From Betaproteobacteria bacterium (GTDB taxonomy: Bacteria > Pseudomonadota > Gammaproteobacteria > Burkholderiales > Burkholderiaceae_C): 19,272 nucleotides of DNA. Numbering within the stretch: position 1 is the first letter of the stretch; every line of letters begins with the position of its first letter. The stretch is from NCBI GenBank assembly GCA_009927195.1, contig RFNL01000176.1, positions 1 to 19,272 on the forward strand. The letters run 5' to 3'. The notes under the pieces were generated by a model. It had not been told where the DNA came from. It saw nothing but the letters and a program-made list of their open reading frames with translations, and did no database searches. Shown piece after piece: positions 15,335-19,272 of this stretch. The position numbers were made by a program, and so were the translations under genes.

Positions 15335-15547
15335 TCATTGCGGCAAATGGGGAGAGGGCAAATCGCCCACGATATCGAAATCGTCCACCGGGTTTTCATC
15401 GGGCAAACGGTGTTGTTCGCTGGCCCAAGCACCAAAGTCGTGGTTTTTGCAAGGGGCAGAGCAAAATGGGCGAAAGGGATTAGACGGCGTGAACAGGCTC
15501 TCGCCACCGCAGCCTGGGCATTTGACCTTGCGCGCTGATGATGCCAT
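15335..15547 (-). CDS. yacG: DNA gyrase inhibitor YacG, zinc-binding
   Basis: YacG binds GyrB and blocks DNA binding by gyrase. The 70-residue product has the four-cysteine zinc site C10-x2-C13-x15-C29-x3-C33 (KCPGCGG and FCSAPCK), then FRPFCS and an acidic tail including DENPVDDFDIVGD. Size and spacing match the family. It is the last gene of the minus-strand block, 50 bases after zapD, and ends 20 bases from the convergent Nudix gene. No clear terminator is seen between them. Confidence 0.94.
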   Translation of the reverse strand: MASSARKVKCPGCGGESLFTPSNPFRPFCSAPCKNHDFGAWASEQHRLPDENPVDDFDIVGDLPSPHLPQ

Positions 15548-15597
15548 GGCGATAGAACGAATGATCGCGGGTGAATTTCAAACAAGGTGGTGGAGCA

Positions 15598-16350
15598 TCA
15601 CACACACAAAGCGACCTCGAAGGTCACATCTTGCTGGCTTGACTGCATGCGCCCGGCTTGATCGGCTTGCATCATGCGCACCCAAATCATCAAACGATTG
15701 CCACTGATTTCGGGGATCAATCCCAGTTGCGGGTCTAGGCGAAGCCGCAACAATTGAAATCGGCCCTGCGGCAAGGCTTGTTGAAACTGACCCGAAGTGG
15801 CAACCACTTTTTGGGTCATGCCGTTTTCTCGCAACAAGCGCAACAACAAGTTCACTGCATTTTGAATCGGTCGCAGGCTTTCGCCCCACTGTTGCAAATC
15901 CTTGCAGCGCGAGGCGCTGGGCAGTTGTTGCCAAGCATGGTAGTAGGGCAGGTCAAAGCCACAGGTACCACCTGGAATGCTAGATCGGTTGCGCAAACTG
16001 GATAACCATTCGTTGTCCGTGACCGCTTGACCAATGCGGCCAGCCACCGATTTGAGCAATTCCAGGTTTGTATCGAGTTCGGCAATGACTTCATTCAAGG
16101 CAGCCTCTGAGACCGAAGGGTTGCCCCGAAAAGACAAGAATTGCTGGCGATTTCTTTCCAGGTCTTTGAGCACTTCGGTCTTGAGGTCTGCCCTTCCACC
16201 CACATCCACCAACTCAAACAATGTCGTGAGCGCAAAATGGTGGTCCACGGCGTGTTCGCGGGTGATCAACTCATCGAAGCGAAGGAACAAATGCTCAAGC
16301 CGCAAGTAGGTGCGGACTCTTTCATTGAAGGGGTGCTCGTAGAGGATCAC
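15598..16350 (-). CDS. zapD: Cell division protein ZapD (FtsZ-bundling)
   Basis: ZapD cross-links FtsZ filaments and stabilises the Z ring. The 250-residue protein starts ILYEHPFNERVRTYLRLEHLF, the hallmark of the family, followed by HFALTTLFEL, GRADLKTEVLKDLERNRQ, FRGNPSVSEAAL and the central SIPGGTCGFDLPYYHAW. The start is GTG at 16350; there is no in-frame ATG upstream that keeps homology. A 13-codon ORF upstream ends in TGA overlapping this GTG. Order coaE-zapD-yacG matches that of many beta- and gammaproteobacteria. Confidence 0.95.
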   Translation of the reverse strand: MILYEHPFNERVRTYLRLEHLFLRFDELITREHAVDHHFALTTLFELVDVGGRADLKTEVLKDLERNRQQFLSFRGNPSVSEAALNEVIAELDTNLELLKSVAGRIGQAVTDNEWLSSLRNRSSIPGGTCGFDLPYYHAWQQLPSASRCKDLQQWGESLRPIQNAVNLLLRLLRENGMTQKVVATSGQFQQALPQGRFQLLRLRLDPQLGLIPEISGNRLMIWVRMMQADQAGRMQSSQQDVTFEVALCV

Positions 16351-16388
16351 TGCGCATTCATTCCAAGCGCAATGATAACCTTGTCCAT
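16347..16388 (-). other. 13-codon ORF ending on the zapD start
   Basis: ATG at 16388 opens a frame encoding MDKVIIALGMNAQ, with TGA at 16349-16347 overlapping the zapD GTG (GTGA). Its first bases repeat the coaE start region over 15 bases. There is no ribosome binding site and a hairpin lies just upstream, so translation is doubtful. It is listed as a possible coupling element, not as a gene. Confidence 0.25.
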
Positions 16389-16409
16389 GGGGCAGGCGAA
16401 GGCTGCCCC
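16389..16409 (-). other. Hairpin between coaE and zapD
   Basis: On the minus strand GGGGCAG and CTGCCCC form a seven-base-pair GC-rich stem with a seven-base loop, four bases after the coaE stop. ATGGAC follows instead of a T tract, so it is unlikely to terminate. It may be a message-processing or stabilising structure. Confidence 0.45.
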
Positions 16410-16413
16410 GGTG

Positions 16414-17070
16414 TCAGCGGCCAGATGGTGAGGGCGAGCGGTTTAAGGCCAAAGGGTCGGTTGGCAAACCCCATTGCAGTCCTAACAGCATCACTTTATT
16501 TTCAAAAGTAGAAATATCCATGTCCTCATTGAGGATGACCCAGTCGGCAACAGCCAGTCGTTGCGCGCGACTGGCTTGTGATTGGATGACCGCCATGATT
16601 TGATCGCGCGGCCAGGCATTGCGGGCTTGCACCCGGGTGATTTGGGTCTCGATGCTGCAATCGATCACCAAAACCCCATCGACCTGGCTGCGCCAGCGAC
16701 CGGATTCCACCAGCAAAGGAATGTCAAAAATCAGCACACGCGCACCGTCATCCAAAGCCGCTTGCGCCTGTTGATCCATGGCTTGTTGGACCAAAGGATG
16801 AACGATGGCCTCCAAGTGTTCCTTGGCACTCGGGTTGGTAAAAGCCAGGGCGCGCATTTGGGGTCGATCCAGTGCGCCCTGGGCATCAATCACCGAATCG
16901 CCAAAGTGCGCGCGCAAGGGGGCGATGGCCAAGCCGCCAACTGCGGTGAGCGAGCGCGCAATGGCGTCTGCATCGAGCACCGCGGCACCCATTTGAGCCA
17001 GCACCTTGGCGGCGGTGCTCTTGCCGCTGCCAACGCCCCCGGTTAAACCAATGCGCCAAACCTTGTCCAT
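16414..17070 (-). CDS. coaE: Dephospho-CoA kinase (CoaE)
   Basis: CoaE phosphorylates the 3'-OH of dephospho-CoA with ATP, the last step to coenzyme A. The 218-residue product has the P-loop LTGGVGSGKST at residues 9-19, the DADAIAR segment beginning at 33, and further family blocks HPLV, LIFDIPLLVES and RAQARNAWP-like RVQARNAW. Length is typical (about 200-220). ATG at 17070 sits 22 bases after pilC. The last residues (NRSPSPSGR) are a short non-conserved extension. In relatives a prepilin peptidase gene often lies between pilC and coaE; here there is none. Confidence 0.96.
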   Translation of the reverse strand: MDKVWRIGLTGGVGSGKSTAAKVLAQMGAAVLDADAIARSLTAVGGLAIAPLRAHFGDSVIDAQGALDRPQMRALAFTNPSAKEHLEAIVHPLVQQAMDQQAQAALDDGARVLIFDIPLLVESGRWRSQVDGVLVIDCSIETQITRVQARNAWPRDQIMAVIQSQASRAQRLAVADWVILNEDMDISTFENKVMLLGLQWGLPTDPLALNRSPSPSGR

Positions 17071-17092
17071 GGGCGCAGTCTAATCCAGCGCA

Positions 17093-18364
17093 TTAAAGCA
17101 CTTGCCCCAACTCAAAAATGGGCAAGTACAAGGCAATGACCAAGCCGCCAATGAGAACACCTAATACCAAAATTACCGCAGGCTCCATCAACACACTGAT
17201 TCTTTTTTGCAACCACTGTACCTGTGCTTCGTGCATCCGCGCCACCTGTAAGAGCATGGCATCCAACCTGCCAGTGGCTTCACCCACGGCCACCATTTGC
17301 ACCACCTGGGGTGCAAATAAGCTGGGAGGCGCAAACGGCCCCATGGCCGTGCCCTCGGTATCGCCCCATGCGGTCAACGCGCTGGCCAAACTGCTGCCGG
17401 TCAACACATCGTCGCGGACCATGTCCAGGCGTTGCGCAAAGCAAAGGTTGCCACTGGCCTGAGCGCTGATGTCCATGGCTTCATGCAGTGAGACCCCTGC
17501 TTGCATCAAACTCGATAAAGTGCGCGCCCATCGTGATGTGCAAGACATCCGCAGCATGGACCCCCAAAGGGGCCAACTCAAAGCCAGCCTGTCGCGCAGG
17601 TATTGCCCACGGGTGCCGCGCAATAAGCTTTGCCGCAGCAACAAAATGCTGGCGATGCCCGCCGCCAAAAGCATCCAGCCGTGGCTGACCCACCACCGGC
17701 TGAAAGCCAAAACGATGCGGGTTGGCGCAGGTAACTGCGCCCCCATCGATGCAAAGATGGATTCAAATGCGGGTACCACCCAACCCAGCATCACGCCCAC
17801 CACCAGCACCGCCAAGCCCAGCACGGCCAGGGGATAGGTCAAGGCAGATTTCAGGTTTTCGCGCAGCGACAAATCCTGTTCGAGGTGATTTGCCAATTCC
17901 GCCAGAATCAGATCCAGTTGACCCGATGCCTCAGCCGCCGCCACCATGCCAAGGTAGACCGCATCAAAGCAGGCATGGGTTTGCATGGCCTGGTGCAGAC
18001 TGACACCGCTTTCGATTTGCTGCATGATGTCGTGTGCCAAGGCACGCAAACTTGCGTTGTCTTCTCCAGTGGCAATCACTTTCAGGGCGTTCAGCAATGC
18101 AATGCCAGCTTGCACCAAGGTGGACAGTTGCCGGGTGAAACGCAGCACATCGGCAGCTTTGGGTGGCTTTGTCCAACTGGGTTTGCGCAGGCGTTTGATG
18201 TGCAAAGGCCGGATGCGTTGGGCATGCAGATGGTTTTGGACATCCGTGGCGTTCAGCGCCTGCATTTGGCCGCTTTGGTCTTGACCTTTGGCATCGCGGC
18301 CAGCCCATGCATACCAATGCCCGGGAAAGGTTGGATCTGAGGGGTTGGCGGTGGGCCTATGCAT
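17093..18364 (-). CDS. pilC: Type IV pilus inner-membrane platform protein PilC
   Basis: PilC (GspF family) forms the inner-membrane platform on which the PilB motor acts to assemble the pilus. The 423-residue protein has a cytoplasmic lead with YAWAGRDAKGQ, two T2SF domains (about 75-200 and 280-405), and three membrane helices at about 178-200, 226-244 and 396-417. Conserved GSLDLIL-like SGQLDLILAELANHLEQD and EATGRLDAMLLQVA lie at matching places in the two repeats. The start ATG overlaps the pilB stop by eight bases (ATGCATAG), showing coupling. GspF of a type II secretion system is the alternative; the pilB neighbour and coaE context favour pili. Confidence 0.9.
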   Translation of the reverse strand: MHRPTANPSDPTFPGHWYAWAGRDAKGQDQSGQMQALNATDVQNHLHAQRIRPLHIKRLRKPSWTKPPKAADVLRFTRQLSTLVQAGIALLNALKVIATGEDNASLRALAHDIMQQIESGVSLHQAMQTHACFDAVYLGMVAAAEASGQLDLILAELANHLEQDLSLRENLKSALTYPLAVLGLAVLVVGVMLGWVVPAFESIFASMGAQLPAPTRIVLAFSRWWVSHGWMLLAAGIASILLLRQSLLRGTRGQYLRDRLALSWPLWGSMLRMSCTSRWARTLSSLMQAGVSLHEAMDISAQASGNLCFAQRLDMVRDDVLTGSSLASALTAWGDTEGTAMGPFAPPSLFAPQVVQMVAVGEATGRLDAMLLQVARMHEAQVQWLQKRISVLMEPAVILVLGVLIGGLVIALYLPIFELGQVL

Positions 18365-19272
18365 GCGTCACCCCCAAAACCTCTTGCACCGAGGTGATGC
18401 CTGCCAATACCTTCACCCAGCCAGCTTGGCGCAGCGTCCGCATCCCCTCTTTTTCGGCATGCAGAGCCAAGGCTTGGACATCTTGGCTTTGTACCAGCAA
18501 GGTGGCCATGCCAGCAGTGATGGGCATGATTTGAAAAATCCCGACACGACCCATGTAGCCGTCCAGACATTTCTCACAACCCTGGGGCCGAAAAACGGTT
18601 CGCGTGAGGTCAGGTTCAGATGCAAAGCCCAACAGAGCGGTCTCAGTGGATGAAAGACCGAGGCGCTTGAGCTCCTCGGACAGCGTGCTGGTTTGCTTGC
18701 AATGCGGACATAAGCGGCGAACCAAACGCTGTGCGGTGATGAGGTGAACGCTGGCAGCCAATTGAAATGCCTCTATGCCCATGTGCATCAGCCGAGTCAG
18801 AACTCCGGGCGCATCATTGGTGTGCAAGGTGGTCAATACCAAATGACCCGTTTGTGCGGCTTGAATGGCAATGCTGGCCGTGCTGCGGTCGCGTATTTCG
18901 CCCACCATCAACACGTCGGGGTCTTGCCGCAAAAATGCACGCAAACCAGTTGCAAAGTCCAAACCTGCTCGTTCGTTGACGTTGACTTGGTTCACCCCCT
19001 CCACCATCATTTCACAGGGATCCTCGATGCTGGCGATGTTCACATGCGGCAGGTTCAAAACATCCAGGCAGGCATATAAGGAAAGCGTTTTTCCCGATCC
19101 GGTGGGGCCGGTGACGATGATCATGCCGTTGCTGCGGCGCAGAGCGCTTAACAAGTGGGCCAAGTCGTCTACTTCATAGCCCAGATCGGAGAGCGCAGGT
19201 CGTTGCTGATCACCCAGCAAGCGCACCACCAATTTTTCCCCGTGCAAGGTGGGCAATGAGCTGACACGCAAA
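18357..19272 (-). CDS. pilB: Type IV pilus assembly ATPase PilB, C-terminal part (cut by window edge)
   Basis: PilB is the hexameric motor that powers pilus extension. Only the last 305 or so residues lie in the window; the N-terminal domains are beyond 19272, and the first in-window codon (TTG) is internal to RVSSLPTLHGEKLVVRLL. Walker A is GPTGSGKT at fragment residues 55-62, Walker B LMVGEIRD at 121-128, the His box TGHLVLTTLHTND at 141-153, and four zinc-binding cysteines at 188, 191, 232 and 235 (CPHC and CEKC). The four cysteines argue for PilB/GspE over the retraction ATPase PilT. pilC overlaps its stop codon. Confidence 0.93.
   Translation of the reverse strand, partial: LRVSSLPTLHGEKLVVRLLGDQQRPALSDLGYEVDDLAHLLSALRRSNGMIIVTGPTGSGKTLSLYACLDVLNLPHVNIASIEDPCEMMVEGVNQVNVNERAGLDFATGLRAFLRQDPDVLMVGEIRDRSTASIAIQAAQTGHLVLTTLHTNDAPGVLTRLMHMGIEAFQLAASVHLITAQRLVRRLCPHCKQTSTLSEELKRLGLSSTETALLGFASEPDLTRTVFRPQGCEKCLDGYMGRVGIFQIMPITAGMATLLVQSQDVQALALHAEKEGMRTLRQAGWVKVLAGITSVQEVLGVTHA

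Noticed and set aside
15142..15585. Open frames on both strands over the Nudix and yacG junction
   Set aside because: They cross the ends of two well-supported genes in other frames and show no domain.
1..19272. CRISPR array, insertion sequence, integrase, attachment site or toxin-antitoxin pair
   Set aside because: No regular repeats, transposase motifs or inverted ends were seen; the tRNA-Thr gene has no integrase or repeated 3' end near it within the window.

Overview
The window reads as ordinary, gene-dense chromosome of a betaproteobacterium, most likely Burkholderiales and family Comamonadaceae. The evidence is the gene order (hisE-hinT-tatABC, petABC-sspA-sspB, secA-argJ, and the yacG-zapD-coaE-pilC-pilB block), the protein sequences themselves, and a moderately GC-rich composition with heavy TTG use for leucine. 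A freshwater genus such as Limnohabitans or Rhodoferax would fit, but I cannot settle the genus from sequence alone. I see no mobile element, CRISPR array, prophage or defence island, and no stretch over 300 bases without a gene.

Bases 1-4260, plus strand: hisE (histidine synthesis), a HIT-family protein, the twin-arginine translocase genes tatA, tatB and tatC, a membrane-anchored DegS-like protease and a Nif3-like metal protein. tatC is split by a one-base deletion near 1859-1860. Bases 4272-8183: a pdxA-type dehydrogenase, then petA-petB-petC for the cytochrome bc1 complex. The Rieske subunit has a Tat-type N-terminus, so the state of tatC matters for respiration. Bases 8184-9494: a two-hairpin gap including a terminator, then sspA, sspB and a tRNA-Thr(TGT) gene.

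Bases 9532-9936, minus strand, hold a DUF721 (DciA-like) gene. Its start codon overlaps that of the divergent secA in a single CCATGG. secA is followed tightly by argJ, a DUF815 ATPase and a MutT-like Nudix hydrolase on the plus strand, ending at 15314. The rest runs on the minus strand, in transcription order: pilB (cut by the window edge), pilC, coaE, zapD, yacG. The pilD gene that often sits between pilC and coaE in betaproteobacteria is absent.

The genes serve protein export (Tat, SecA), export quality control (DegS-like protease), respiration (bc1), proteolysis and stress control (SspA, SspB), cofactor and amino-acid synthesis (CoaE, PdxA, HisE, ArgJ), cell division (ZapD), topology control (YacG) and type IV pili. 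I found no convincing new multi-gene system. The points most worth checking are the broken tatC, the missing pilD, the overlapping secA/DUF721 starts, the terminator just upstream of sspA, and a tiny ORF coupled to zapD.
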